DNA of 6,485 nt from Candidatus Sulfopaludibacter sp. SbA3. GTDB taxonomy: Bacteria > Acidobacteriota > Terriglobia > Bryobacterales > Bryobacteraceae. The notes under the pieces were generated by a model, which saw only the letters and a list, made by a program, of their open reading frames with translations, searched no databases and had not been told where the DNA came from. Location: contig CAMDKT010000350.1 of the NCBI GenBank assembly GCA_945900935.1, positions 1 through 6,485 of the forward strand, given 5' to 3'. Both the position numbers and the translations under genes were made by a program. Below, piece after piece: positions 1 through 6,485 of the stretch (within the stretch, counting starts at the first letter, position 1; each line of letters starts with the position of its first letter).

Positions 1-1
1 C

Positions 2-1873
2 ATCGAAGCCATCGCCACCGGCCAGAACCGCGTCCTCCTCGTCATGGCCACCGGCACCGGCAAAACCTACACCGCCTTCCAAATCATCTGGCGTCTCTGG
101 AAAGCCGGCCGCAAGAAACGAATCCTCTTCCTCGCCGACCGCAACATCCTCATCGATCAAACCATGGTCAACGATTTCCGCCCCTTCGCCGGCAAAATGG
201 CCAAGCTCTCCACCAACGCCAAAACCATCGAACGCGAAGACGGCACCGAAATCACGCTCCCCACCGCCCTCAACAAACACCGCCGCATCGATACCTCCTA
301 CGAAATCTACCTCGGGCTCTATCAAGCCATCACCGGCCCCGAAGACAGCCAAAAACTCTACCGCGAATTCTCCCCAACATTCTTTGACCTCATCATCATC
401 GACGAATGCCACCGTGGCTCCGCCGCCGCCGATTCCGCCTGGCGCGAAATCCTCGACCACTTCCAATCCGCCACCCAAATCGGCCTCACCGCCACCCCCA
501 AAGAAACCGAATACGTCTCTAACATCGAATACTTCGGCCAACCTGTCTACACTTACTCCCTAAGGGAAGGTATCCGCGACGGCTTCCTCGCCCCCTACAA
601 AGTCATCAAAGTCCACATCGATGTCGATGTCGAAGGCTACCGCCCCGAAAAAGGCAAAACCGATCGCGACGGCCTCGAAATCGAAGACCGCATCTACAAC
701 ACCAAAGACTACGACCGCACCCTGGTCATCGACGACCGCACCCGCATCGTCGCCCGCAAACTCTCGACACTGCTAAAAGAAACCGGCGACCGCTTCCAAA
801 AAACCATCGTCTTCTGTGTCGACGAAGAACACGCCGCCCGCATGCGCCAGGCCCTCATCAACGAGAACAAGGACCTCTACGACCAGAACCACCGCTACGT
901 CATGCGCATCACCGGCAGCGACATCGAAGGCCAAAACGAACTCGGCAATTTCATCGATCCCGAATCCAAATACCCCGTCCTCGTCACCACCTCCCGCCTC
1001 CTCTCCACCGGCGTCGACGCTCAAACCTGCCGTCTCATCGTTCTCGATCGCGCCGTCGGCTCCATGACCGAGTTCAAACAAATCGTCGGCCGCGGCACCC
1101 GCATCCACGAAGACACCAAAAAGTTCTTCTTCACCCTCCTCGATTTCCGCGGCGCAACCCAACATTTTGCCGACCCCGATTTCGACGGCGAACCCGTCCA
1201 AATCTACGAGCCCGGCCCCAGCGACCCCGTCGCGCCCCCCGACACCCCCGATCCCGGCGACCTCGCCGATCCACCCGACATCGACATCCCGCCCGATGAC
1301 GGCAAACGCGGCAAAATCTACGTCGATGGCGTCCCGGCAACCATAATCGCCGAACGCATCGAATACCTCGACGAAAACGGCAAACTCGTCACCGAAAGTC
1401 TCCGCGACTACACCCGCAAAGCCCTCAAATCCCGCTTCGCCAGCCTCGACGATTTCCTCAAACGCTGGTCCACCGAAGACCGCAAACAGGCCATCATCGA
1501 AGAACTCGAAGCCGCGGGCCTCCCGCTCGATCCCATCGCCACCGAAATCGGCAAGCAATTCGACGCCTTCGACCTCATCTGCCACGTCGCTTTCGATCAG
1601 CGTCCCCTCACTCGCCGCGAACGTGCCGACAGTGTCCGCAAACGCGATATCTTCACCCGCTACGGCCCCCAGGCCCGAAAGGTCCTCGAAGCCCTGCTCC
1701 AGAAGTATCAGGACCAGGGAGTAATCAACCTGGACGACCCCAAAGTCCTCCAAATCGCCCCATTCGACGAAATGGGAACCCCGCTCCAACTCATCAAGGA
1801 ATTCGGCACCCGCGCCGATTTCCAACGCGCGGTCCACGAACTCCAATCCGCGCTCTACCAGAAGGCAGCTTAA
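2..1873 (+). CDS. hsdR: Type I restriction enzyme R subunit (HsdR), 5'-truncated: helicase and C-terminal domain
   Basis: This is the motor and cleavage subunit of a Type I restriction complex, which pulls in unmodified DNA by ATP hydrolysis and cuts it. The frame is open from base 2, so the ATG at 44 is internal: it lies just before Walker A (ATGTGKT, nt 47-67). Further superfamily 2 motifs are LFLADRN (Ia), DECH (II, nt 401-412), TATPK (III, 488-502), LLSTGVDAQ (V) and QIVGRGTRI (VI, 1079-1105). A Pro/Asp-rich linker (1211-1300) leads to a C-terminal domain beginning IYVDGVPA that resembles the EcoEI R C-terminal domain, which binds the methylase core. The N-terminal PD-(D/E)XK nuclease, expected in this family, lies outside the window, so its integrity cannot be judged. 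No frameshift or internal stop is seen. hsdM starts 6 bases after the TAA, so the genes are probably cotranscribed. The family call is firm; the IB subclass is an inference from sequence style. Confidence 0.96.
   Translation: MEAIATGQNRVLLVMATGTGKTYTAFQIIWRLWKAGRKKRILFLADRNILIDQTMVNDFRPFAGKMAKLSTNAKTIEREDGTEITLPTALNKHRRIDTSYEIYLGLYQAITGPEDSQKLYREFSPTFFDLIIIDECHRGSAAADSAWREILDHFQSATQIGLTATPKETEYVSNIEYFGQPVYTYSLREGIRDGFLAPYKVIKVHIDVDVEGYRPEKGKTDRDGLEIEDRIYNTKDYDRTLVIDDRTRIVARKLSTLLKETGDRFQKTIVFCVDEEHAARMRQALINENKDLYDQNHRYVMRITGSDIEGQNELGNFIDPESKYPVLVTTSRLLSTGVDAQTCRLIVLDRAVGSMTEFKQIVGRGTRIHEDTKKFFFTLLDFRGATQHFADPDFDGEPVQIYEPGPSDPVAPPDTPDPGDLADPPDIDIPPDDGKRGKIYVDGVPATIIAERIEYLDENGKLVTESLRDYTRKALKSRFASLDDFLKRWSTEDRKQAIIEELEAAGLPLDPIATEIGKQFDAFDLICHVAFDQRPLTRRERADSVRKRDIFTRYGPQARKVLEALLQKYQDQGVINLDDPKVLQIAPFDEMGTPLQLIKEFGTRADFQRAVHELQSALYQKAA
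1211..1300 (+). other. Pro/Asp-rich interdomain linker of HsdR
   Basis: About 30 codons consist mostly of Pro and Asp (PGPSDPVAPPDTPDPGDLAD, then PPDIDIPPDD). They separate the second helicase lobe from the C-terminal domain. The low complexity suggests a flexible, unstructured hinge rather than a folded element. The coding DNA is a C-rich run of ccc, gac and gat codons, a type of sequence that can change length by slippage. Confidence 0.7.
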
Positions 1874-1879
1874 CCACGA

Positions 1880-3337
1880 ATGTCAGTCCGCAACACCGTC
1901 AAGTCCATTCAAGACATCATGCGCCAGGATGTCGGCATCGATGGCGACGCCCAGCGCATCTCCCAGCTCTGCTGGATGTTCTTCCTCAAAATCATCGACG
2001 ACCAGGACCAGCAACTGGAAGTCATGCAGGATGACTACCGCTCCCCCATCCCCGCCCACCTCCAGTGGCGCGCCTGGGCCGCCAACCCGGAAGGCATCAC
2101 CGGCGATGAGTTGATGAACTTCATCAACGCCCGGCTGTTCCCGGAGTTGAAGGAACTCTCCTCCGCCGGCAAGCAAGGCGACCGCCGCCGCGTCGTTCGC
2201 GACGTCTTTGAAGACGCCTACAACTACATGAAATCCGGCCAGCTCATGCGCCAGGTAGTCAACAAAATCAGCGCCGTCGATTTCAATAACCTCGCGGAGC
2301 GCCAACACTTCGGCGACATCTACGAACAGGTCTTGAACGACCTCCAAAGCGCCGGTAACGCCGGCGAATACTACACGCCCCGAGCGGTGACCGCCTTCAT
2401 GGTGGACCGCATCGACCCCAAGCCCGGCGAACTCCTCTTCGATCCCGCCTGCGGCACCGGCGGCTTTCTAACCTGTGCGTTGCGCCACATGCGCCAGAAC
2501 TACGTGAAGAAGGTGGAAGACGAACAAGCCATGCAGGACGCCATCCGCGCCGTCGAAAAGAAGCAGTTGCCGCACATGCTCTGCGTCACCAACATGTTGC
2601 TGCACGGAGTCGAAAACCCCAGCTTCGTCCGGCACGACAATACGCTGGCCAGGCCCTACATCAGCCACACCGCCTCGGACCGCGTCGATATCGTCCTAAC
2701 TAACCCGCCCTTCGGCGGCAAGGAAGAAGACGGCATCGAGAGCAATTTTCCCAAACACTTTCAAACCAGGGAAACAGCCGACCTGTTCCTGGCGCTGATC
2801 ATCCGGCTGTTACGACCCACCGGCCGCGCCGCCATCGTCTTGCCGGACGGTTCGCTCTTCGGCGAAGGCGTCAAGACGAGGCTGAAGGAGCACCTGATGG
2901 AGGAGTGCAACCTCCACACCATCGTGCGCCTTCCGAATAGCGTATTCAAACCCTACGCCAGTATCGGGACCAACTTGCTCTTCTTCGAGAAAGGCGAACC
3001 AACGCGAGACATCTGGTTCTACGAGCATCGCGTCCCGGAAAGCCAAAAGGCGTATTCGATGACGAAGCCCATTCGCATCGAGCACTTCAAACCCTGCGCC
3101 GACTGGTGGGGCGGAGCGACCCGCCTGGGCCGCGTCGAAAACGAAGTGGCATGGCGCGTCACGGCCGACGAAATAAAGGAGCGCGGCTACAACCTCGATT
3201 GCAAGAACCCGCACACCGTCGCCGCCGACCACGCCGACCCCGAGGAACTGCTCGCCAAGCTGGAAGAGGCGGAGCAACAAACCGCCGCCATCCGCGACCA
3301 GCTTAAAGCCATCCTCGCCGAGGCGTTGCTGCGATGA
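1880..3337 (+). CDS. hsdM: Type I restriction-modification DNA methyltransferase subunit (HsdM)
   Basis: HsdM is the S-adenosylmethionine-dependent N6-adenine methyltransferase of the complex. Two copies join one HsdS to methylate the target site and to form the core that HsdR binds. At 485 aa it is full length. The N-terminal helical domain (about residues 1-150) begins with VKSIQDIMRQDVGIDGDAQR, typical of EcoAI/EcoEI-like HsdM. EYYTPR (163-168) marks the start of the catalytic domain. Motif I, DPACGTGGF (188-196), binds the cofactor, and motif IV, NPPF (275-278), is the adenine-specific catalytic motif. The C-terminus (about 452-485) is a charged helix, DPEELLAKLEEAEQQ, suited to packing against HsdS. 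The ATG at 1880 matches the family N-terminus; only a weak GAAGG lies 14 bases upstream, so translation may rely on coupling to hsdR. The stop overlaps the hsdS start. All key residues are intact, so it is probably active. Confidence 0.97.
   Translation: MSVRNTVKSIQDIMRQDVGIDGDAQRISQLCWMFFLKIIDDQDQQLEVMQDDYRSPIPAHLQWRAWAANPEGITGDELMNFINARLFPELKELSSAGKQGDRRRVVRDVFEDAYNYMKSGQLMRQVVNKISAVDFNNLAERQHFGDIYEQVLNDLQSAGNAGEYYTPRAVTAFMVDRIDPKPGELLFDPACGTGGFLTCALRHMRQNYVKKVEDEQAMQDAIRAVEKKQLPHMLCVTNMLLHGVENPSFVRHDNTLARPYISHTASDRVDIVLTNPPFGGKEEDGIESNFPKHFQTRETADLFLALIIRLLRPTGRAAIVLPDGSLFGEGVKTRLKEHLMEECNLHTIVRLPNSVFKPYASIGTNLLFFEKGEPTRDIWFYEHRVPESQKAYSMTKPIRIEHFKPCADWWGGATRLGRVENEVAWRVTADEIKERGYNLDCKNPHTVAADHADPEELLAKLEEAEQQTAAIRDQLKAILAEALLR
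3320..3337 (+). promoter_or_regulatory. hsdM/hsdS junction: GAGG ribosome site and ATGA start-stop overlap
   Basis: The hsdS ATG (3334-3336) shares bases with the hsdM TGA (3335-3337). A GAGG (3320-3323) sits 10 bases before the ATG inside the end of hsdM. This arrangement usually means translational coupling, which would keep HsdS made in proportion to HsdM. That effect is inferred; the overlap itself is read directly. Confidence 0.75.
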
Positions 3338-5028
3338 ACGCGGATCTACTCCTCAAACATTTCGACCTTCTCACCGAAACTTCAGAGAATATCCCCGCGC
3401 TCCGAAAACTCATCGTGTCGTTGGCAGTCGCTGGAAAATTCACCTCGACTGCCCGATGCCAGACGCCGGAATCGCTGCGGGCTCAGTTCACGACACGAGC
3501 CTCGCTATCGAAGCTTCATCGAGATCAGTTGCTCCGACCGATCGACGCGGAAGAACTGCCTGAGCCGAACATGAATCCAAATCAATTCGTGAGGATGGCG
3601 GCGATTGCCGCCGCAAAAAAAGGATTGACCGGAATTCAGGGTGCACAACCAGGACCATTTCCATTGGTCGTTACCGCGAAAGCGCGAAGCACTTGCGCCC
3701 ACTTCGATTATGAAGGCGCCGCCGCCATTATCCCGCTTGTTTCATCTGCTGGGCATGGTAAAGCCAGCCTCAATCGTTTGCACTACCAGGAAGGCAAATT
3801 TGCACTCGGGAACATTCTTTGTGCAGTATTTCCCTACGTTCCAGAGCATTTTTCCGCGCGTTTCCTGTACGAGTATCTGACCGCGTTCAAGGACGAACTC
3901 TTAGTGTCCAAGATGATCGGCACTGCAAACGTGAGTCTGACCGTCGGCAAGATTAACGATATCCCAATCCCGCTAATCCCCGTTCAAGTTCAAACCCTAA
4001 TCGACGAACTAATGGCGCTATGTGACCAACTGGAAGCGGCGCAAGCGGAGCGAGAGCGGCGGCGGGATCGCCTGGCGGCGGCGTCCCTGCATCGATTGAA
4101 CCAGCCCGCCGACGACGCCGCCCCCGAACTCTTCCGCGCCCACGCCCATTTCTACATCAACCATCTCCCCCGCCTCACCACCCGCCCCGACCAGATCAAG
4201 CAACTCCGCCAAACCATCCTCAACCTCGCCGTCCGCGGAAAGCTCGTCCCCCAATACTCGAACGAGGAGTCCGCGACTGTCGTAATAAAACGAATACAGA
4301 CAGAAATGGCGCTGCCATTGGAGAAAGGCAGAATCAAGGCGGGGGATTCAATCACCGAGATCGAGGCCGCCCGTGCACCATTTTACCTACCTTCAGGGTG
4401 GTCGTGGGCGCATTTTCCGCAGATTGGGGTCTTTGGAAGAGGGAAATCAAAGCACCGCCCCCGCAATGATAAGTCACTATTTCGGGGCGGGACGCATTTT
4501 TTCGTGCAAACCGGGGATGTTGCCCGCTCAAATGGAGTCATCCGAACTTACACGAGTAAGTACAACGATATCGGACTTGCACAAAGCGTCAAGTGGCCGG
4601 CCGGCACTTTGTGTATTACCATTGCGGCGAATATCGCCGCTAGCGGCATTCTAAGCTTCGATGCCTGTTTCCCAGACAGTGTGGTCGGATTTGTTCCTAA
4701 ATCCGAATTTCCCGATGCGAAATACTTCGAATATTTCGTGCGAACTGCAAGAGCCGACTTGTCGGATTTTGCGCCTGCCACAGCGCAGAAGAACATTAAT
4801 CTTGAGATTCTAAACGCCGTCCTCGTCCCGGTTCCACCGCCCGCCGAGCAGGAGAGAATCGTCGGGCAATTGGATACATTGATGGCACTGTGCGACGATC
4901 TGGAGGCCTATTTCACAGCAACACAGATTGGATCCCGCAACCTGTTCGAGGCGGCAATCTACAAGACGCTCGCCAATCCGGTTGTAGGTAAGAACGAAAC
5001 TTGGAAGAACGTCTTCGCCGATTCCTGA
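3334..5028 (+). CDS. hsdS: Type I restriction-modification specificity subunit (HsdS), two TRDs
   Basis: HsdS recognises the bipartite DNA target and holds two HsdM subunits. Its 564 aa is longer than a typical 400-450 aa HsdS and fits the EcoAI/EcoEI-like family, which carries an N-terminal extension. Order: N-terminal helix with RKLIVSLAVAGKF (24-36); TRD1 (about 75-220); central conserved region with LIDELMALCDQLEAAQ (about 221-236), a charged helix and LRQTILNLAVRGKLV (291-305); TRD2 (about 353-500), starting PSGWSW with GRGKSKHRPRND (368-379) and TIAANIAASGILSFDACFPD; C-terminal EQERIVGQLDTLMALCDDLEA (505 on). The two halves repeat: LMALCD at 226-231 returns at 516-521, and LAVxGK at 30-35 returns at 298-303. 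TRD1 is less canonical: the EQxRIV that normally precedes its LMALCD is replaced by PVQVQTL. Target sequence cannot be read from the protein. Composition shifts inside the gene suggest TRD exchange. Confidence 0.96.
   Translation: MNADLLLKHFDLLTETSENIPALRKLIVSLAVAGKFTSTARCQTPESLRAQFTTRASLSKLHRDQLLRPIDAEELPEPNMNPNQFVRMAAIAAAKKGLTGIQGAQPGPFPLVVTAKARSTCAHFDYEGAAAIIPLVSSAGHGKASLNRLHYQEGKFALGNILCAVFPYVPEHFSARFLYEYLTAFKDELLVSKMIGTANVSLTVGKINDIPIPLIPVQVQTLIDELMALCDQLEAAQAERERRRDRLAAASLHRLNQPADDAAPELFRAHAHFYINHLPRLTTRPDQIKQLRQTILNLAVRGKLVPQYSNEESATVVIKRIQTEMALPLEKGRIKAGDSITEIEAARAPFYLPSGWSWAHFPQIGVFGRGKSKHRPRNDKSLFRGGTHFFVQTGDVARSNGVIRTYTSKYNDIGLAQSVKWPAGTLCITIAANIAASGILSFDACFPDSVVGFVPKSEFPDAKYFEYFVRTARADLSDFAPATAQKNINLEILNAVLVPVPPPAEQERIVGQLDTLMALCDDLEAYFTATQIGSRNLFEAAIYKTLANPVVGKNETWKNVFADS
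4000..4260 (+). repeat. HsdS central conserved region (repeats found again at both ends of the protein)
   Basis: This block joins TRD1 and TRD2. It holds IDELMALCDQLEAAQ (from nt 4000), a charged helix rich in Arg and Glu, and QLRQTILNLAVRGKLV (4201-4248). The first segment is repeated at about 4870-4908 and the second at about 3397-3441, giving HsdS its usual pseudo-symmetry for holding two HsdM copies. From about 4080 to 4260 the codons are strongly C-ending, like hsdR, and differ from the TRD2 coding sequence that follows. Confidence 0.8.
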
Positions 5029-5101
5029 AGCGTTTGAACTACGTAGTCATCCTGTTTCTTCCGAGTTGGAAGGGCGGTTGGTGAAGCGGTAGGTCTGGCA
5101 G
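5029..5101. other. Convergent intergenic region with palindrome and weak hairpin
   Basis: These 73 bases separate the 3' ends of hsdS and the RES gene. They contain a perfect 10-base palindrome, ACTACGTAGT (5038-5047), and a small inverted repeat CTTCC-GAGTT-GGAAG (5058-5072). The hairpin stem is only 5 bp plus possible G-U pairs, and neither strand follows it with a T-run, so it is not a convincing intrinsic terminator. No gene is seen here. Confidence 0.4.
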
Positions 5102-5851
5102 TCAGTCTTCCTCGGCAAAAACCGCCGATAAGTTTTTCACGATAAATAGCTTCGACTCCACGAAAGAAGCTGACTTAATGTCGAAAAGAGCGATGGTTTT
5201 TCCCTTGCCGACTTTGCTCTCGTACTGAATGCCGTCATAGCCAGCCCGTTTGAGCGATTCTGCAATAACCTGTGTCGGAGCGTAGTCCGCAACATTGTCT
5301 TCATTACTTACTGGCTCAGAAAATGCCTGTGAGATGAAATACCACACATATTGCTCTTCTAGTGTGACTAAGTTTCTCATCATCTTATCCAGGTTCGCCA
5401 CAAGCGACTGCTCAGTACTGTTGAAGTTCACCAAGCGAAGTTCCTTCGTGGGGCAAAATGACGCAAGAGATATGTGACCGCCAATCCATGCACGCATCTC
5501 TGCCATTGCTGTCGCTGAATCATCCGACAGATAGAGACACGGTATTCCCTTGGGGTTAACTCTTCCCTCCCTTGCGTTGTTCAACGGCACCATTCGCTTT
5601 TCCCCGAAAGGAGTACGGACCATAAGCTCAAATTTCGGTTCAATCGGAAGAAACGACGAAGCGTCAACGACATCGCATCCTAATTGTGCTCTCCACAATG
5701 GACGGGATGGAGGATAGATGACACAACGTCTTGAGGCTCCTTCGAGGACTGCATCTAGGAACGCAGCGTCTTCATCGCTTCGGTCAAAGCGAAAAGATCG
5801 CCTAACTGAGTAGGAGAACTCAGTGTAGGAAAACCAGTCGGCAAATGGCAT
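5102..5851 (-). CDS. RES-domain protein (possible NAD+-degrading toxin)
   Basis: This 249 aa protein carries a RES domain (PF08808 type). Studied RES toxins kill or arrest the host by consuming NAD+; activity here is inferred. Recognisable family blocks are LWRAQLG (52-58, R54), EGRVNPKGIPCLYLS (95-109, Y107), TAMAEMRAWIGGHISLASF (114-132, E118), YAPTQVIAESLKRAGYDGIQY (190-210) and S212, followed by KGKTIALFD. The Arg, Tyr, Glu and Ser expected at the active site are therefore present. The N-terminal 50 residues are polar and helical, longer than in the small toxins of RES-Xre pairs. No signal peptide or membrane segment is seen. ATG 5851 is the first in-frame start after a stop, but it lacks a well-placed ribosome site. 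Neither neighbour looks like an Xre/DUF2384 antitoxin. It converges on hsdS and is less GC-rich than hsdR and hsdM, so it was probably acquired separately. It may be a stand-alone effector rather than a classical toxin. Confidence 0.85.
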   Translation of the reverse strand: MPFADWFSYTEFSYSVRRSFRFDRSDEDAAFLDAVLEGASRRCVIYPPSRPLWRAQLGCDVVDASSFLPIEPKFELMVRTPFGEKRMVPLNNAREGRVNPKGIPCLYLSDDSATAMAEMRAWIGGHISLASFCPTKELRLVNFNSTEQSLVANLDKMMRNLVTLEEQYVWYFISQAFSEPVSNEDNVADYAPTQVIAESLKRAGYDGIQYESKVGKGKTIALFDIKSASFVESKLFIVKNLSAVFAEED

Positions 5852-6007
5852 TGTGGAGACATTGTATCAACCTTCAAAACCAGTGTTATATGAGCCTGTG
5901 GGGTGTTTTTTTGCTCCGGATCGAAGTCTGTGTCGAAATACGCCCGATCATGAACGTATTAGTGGAATTGGTACTCGCGATTTAGATTCAGCAGCGCACT
6001 GGCGCAT
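5852..6007. other. Leader/spacer upstream of the RES gene
   Basis: These 156 bases separate two genes on the - strand. Read on the - strand, the region holds an A-rich run, then TATAAC (5885-5890) without a recognisable -35 box, then GAAGG (5871-5875) placed 8 bases before an ATG (5860-5862) that is out of frame with the RES gene. The promoter of the RES gene probably lies here, but I cannot place it with confidence. No antitoxin-sized gene fits in the gap. Confidence 0.4.
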
Positions 6008-6484
6008 TCATTTTGATTTGGGCGACGGCCAGACCCGAATGCCAAGAGAATCCGCACTCATGTTCGGATCAATATATCCATCAAACGCTATACCTATGGA
6101 GTCGAAGAGTCGCCGAATTTGAATTGCCGTCCTGCTGTCGGACGATCTTATCAAGAGGCCCTGACCTTTCGGAAGTACAAGTCCGATCTGTGTGTGAGGA
6201 AACATTGCCACCTTCCAGCCCGCCTTGACAAAGGATGATTGAATATCCTCGGCGAACTGCGTGGACTCTGGCGTTTCATTGGTGATGTATATCGTCACGC
6301 CCAGTTTTGGCGTGATGGCGCTGAGGACTTTCAACAATTGTGCTTCTTGCGCGGGGGATATCCGCCGTCCATCCTGACGCTTACGAATCTCTTCGACCCC
6401 AGACTTGAGTTGGCGGGTGTTGGATATGAGTTCATCCAGCATCTCCATCACGACTTTGGAATCCAACGAGTTGCTTGCGATCTT
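6008..6484 (-). CDS. Hypothetical protein, C-terminal part, family not named
   Basis: The reading frame is open to the right edge of the window, so the 5' end is probably missing. A TTG at 6466, a GTG at 6451 and an ATG at 6448 are possible starts, but none has a ribosome site. The visible part begins with a charged helix or coiled coil (MLDELISNTRQLKSGVEEIR). A compact alpha/beta domain follows: ISPAQEAQLLKVLSAI, then a strand VTIYIT, then TPESTQFAEDIQSSFVKAGWKV, a strand GQGLLIRSS, a helix TAIQIRRLFDSIGIAF, and a final strand LGIRVWPSPK. The pattern resembles small conserved hypothetical proteins in which such a domain follows N-terminal membrane helices; that is a recollection of style, not a family match. 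There are no obvious catalytic motifs. It is on the same strand as the RES gene, 156 bases upstream, so cotranscription is possible but not shown. Confidence 0.7.
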   Translation of the reverse strand, partial: KIASNSLDSKVVMEMLDELISNTRQLKSGVEEIRKRQDGRRISPAQEAQLLKVLSAITPKLGVTIYITNETPESTQFAEDIQSSFVKAGWKVAMFPHTQIGLVLPKGQGLLIRSSDSRTAIQIRRLFDSIGIAFDGYIDPNMSADSLGIRVWPSPKSK

Positions 6485-6485
6485 A

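Noticed and set aside
44..46. ATG at 44 as the start of hsdR
   Set aside because: The frame continues upstream to the window edge, and this Met lies directly before the Walker A motif. HsdR normally has a nuclease domain of a few hundred residues before that point.
773..1846. Open frame of 357 codons antisense to hsdR
   Set aside because: Its product is a low-complexity run of Glu, Gly, Asp, Ala, Phe and Val. hsdR uses so few codons that read as stops on the other strand (TTA, CTA, TCA) that a long antisense frame is expected. The sense strand carries all helicase motifs.
1883..2347. Open frames antisense to hsdM (also at 2468-2668, 2761-2949 and 2810-3280)
   Set aside because: They lie entirely under a well-supported hsdM or cross its conserved motifs, show no family features of their own, and follow from the same codon bias.
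3334..5028. Phase-variable or invertible hsdS locus
   Set aside because: I found no inverted repeats, second hsdS copy, recombinase gene or long simple-sequence tract in the window. The similar segments in hsdS are direct repeats at protein level, which are normal for the family.
5058..5072. Intrinsic terminator between hsdS and the RES gene
   Set aside because: The CTTCC/GGAAG stem is only 5 bp and no T-run follows on either strand.
5885..5890. TATAAC as a -10 box for the RES gene (- strand)
   Set aside because: The hexamer is plausible, but 16-18 bases upstream there is only an A-rich run and nothing like TTGACA. This is too weak to annotate as a promoter.
5853..6122. 89-codon + strand frame starting just beyond the RES gene
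   Set aside because: It overlaps the 3' end of the - strand gene at 6008-6484, has no ribosome site, and its product shows no recognisable pattern. It is not an antitoxin candidate by sequence.
1..6485. CRISPR arrays, tRNA or rRNA genes, insertion sequences
   Set aside because: No regularly spaced repeats, no cloverleaf-like or rRNA-like sequence, no transposase and no terminal inverted repeats were seen.

Overview
The window carries most of a Type I restriction-modification operon, hsdR (5'-truncated), hsdM and hsdS, on the + strand. A lower-GC stretch follows with two genes on the - strand that converge on it: a RES-domain protein and a short protein of unrecognised function that runs off the right edge. 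The restriction genes are GC-rich with many C-ending codons, while Lys, Glu and Gln are often AAA, GAA and CAA. That style is common in Verrucomicrobiota, Planctomycetota and Acidobacteriota, but no taxonomic marker is present, so the host is only a guess: a bacterium of moderately high GC.

Layout. 2-1873: helicase and C-terminal parts of HsdR; the N-terminal nuclease lies left of the window. 1880-3337: complete HsdM adenine methyltransferase. 3334-5028: complete two-TRD HsdS, overlapping hsdM by ATGA. 5029-5101: short convergent intergenic region with a palindrome and a weak hairpin. 5102-5851 (-): RES-domain protein. 5852-6007: spacer with no convincing gene. 6008-6484 (-): C-terminal part of an unrecognised alpha/beta protein.

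How the genes work together. HsdS reads a bipartite DNA site through its two target recognition domains. With HsdM it methylates adenines in that site. With HsdR added, the complex translocates DNA by ATP hydrolysis and cuts unmodified DNA. Gene order, HsdS length and the sequence style of all three subunits fit the EcoAI/EcoEI-like (Type IB) family. The RES protein belongs to a family whose studied members degrade NAD+ as toxins. No Xre/DUF2384-type antitoxin is visible beside it, so a link to the restriction system is only positional.

I see no clearly new system. The points most worth checking are the mosaic composition of hsdS, its atypical TRD1 half, the solitary RES gene with its odd translation start, and the unnamed right-edge protein.
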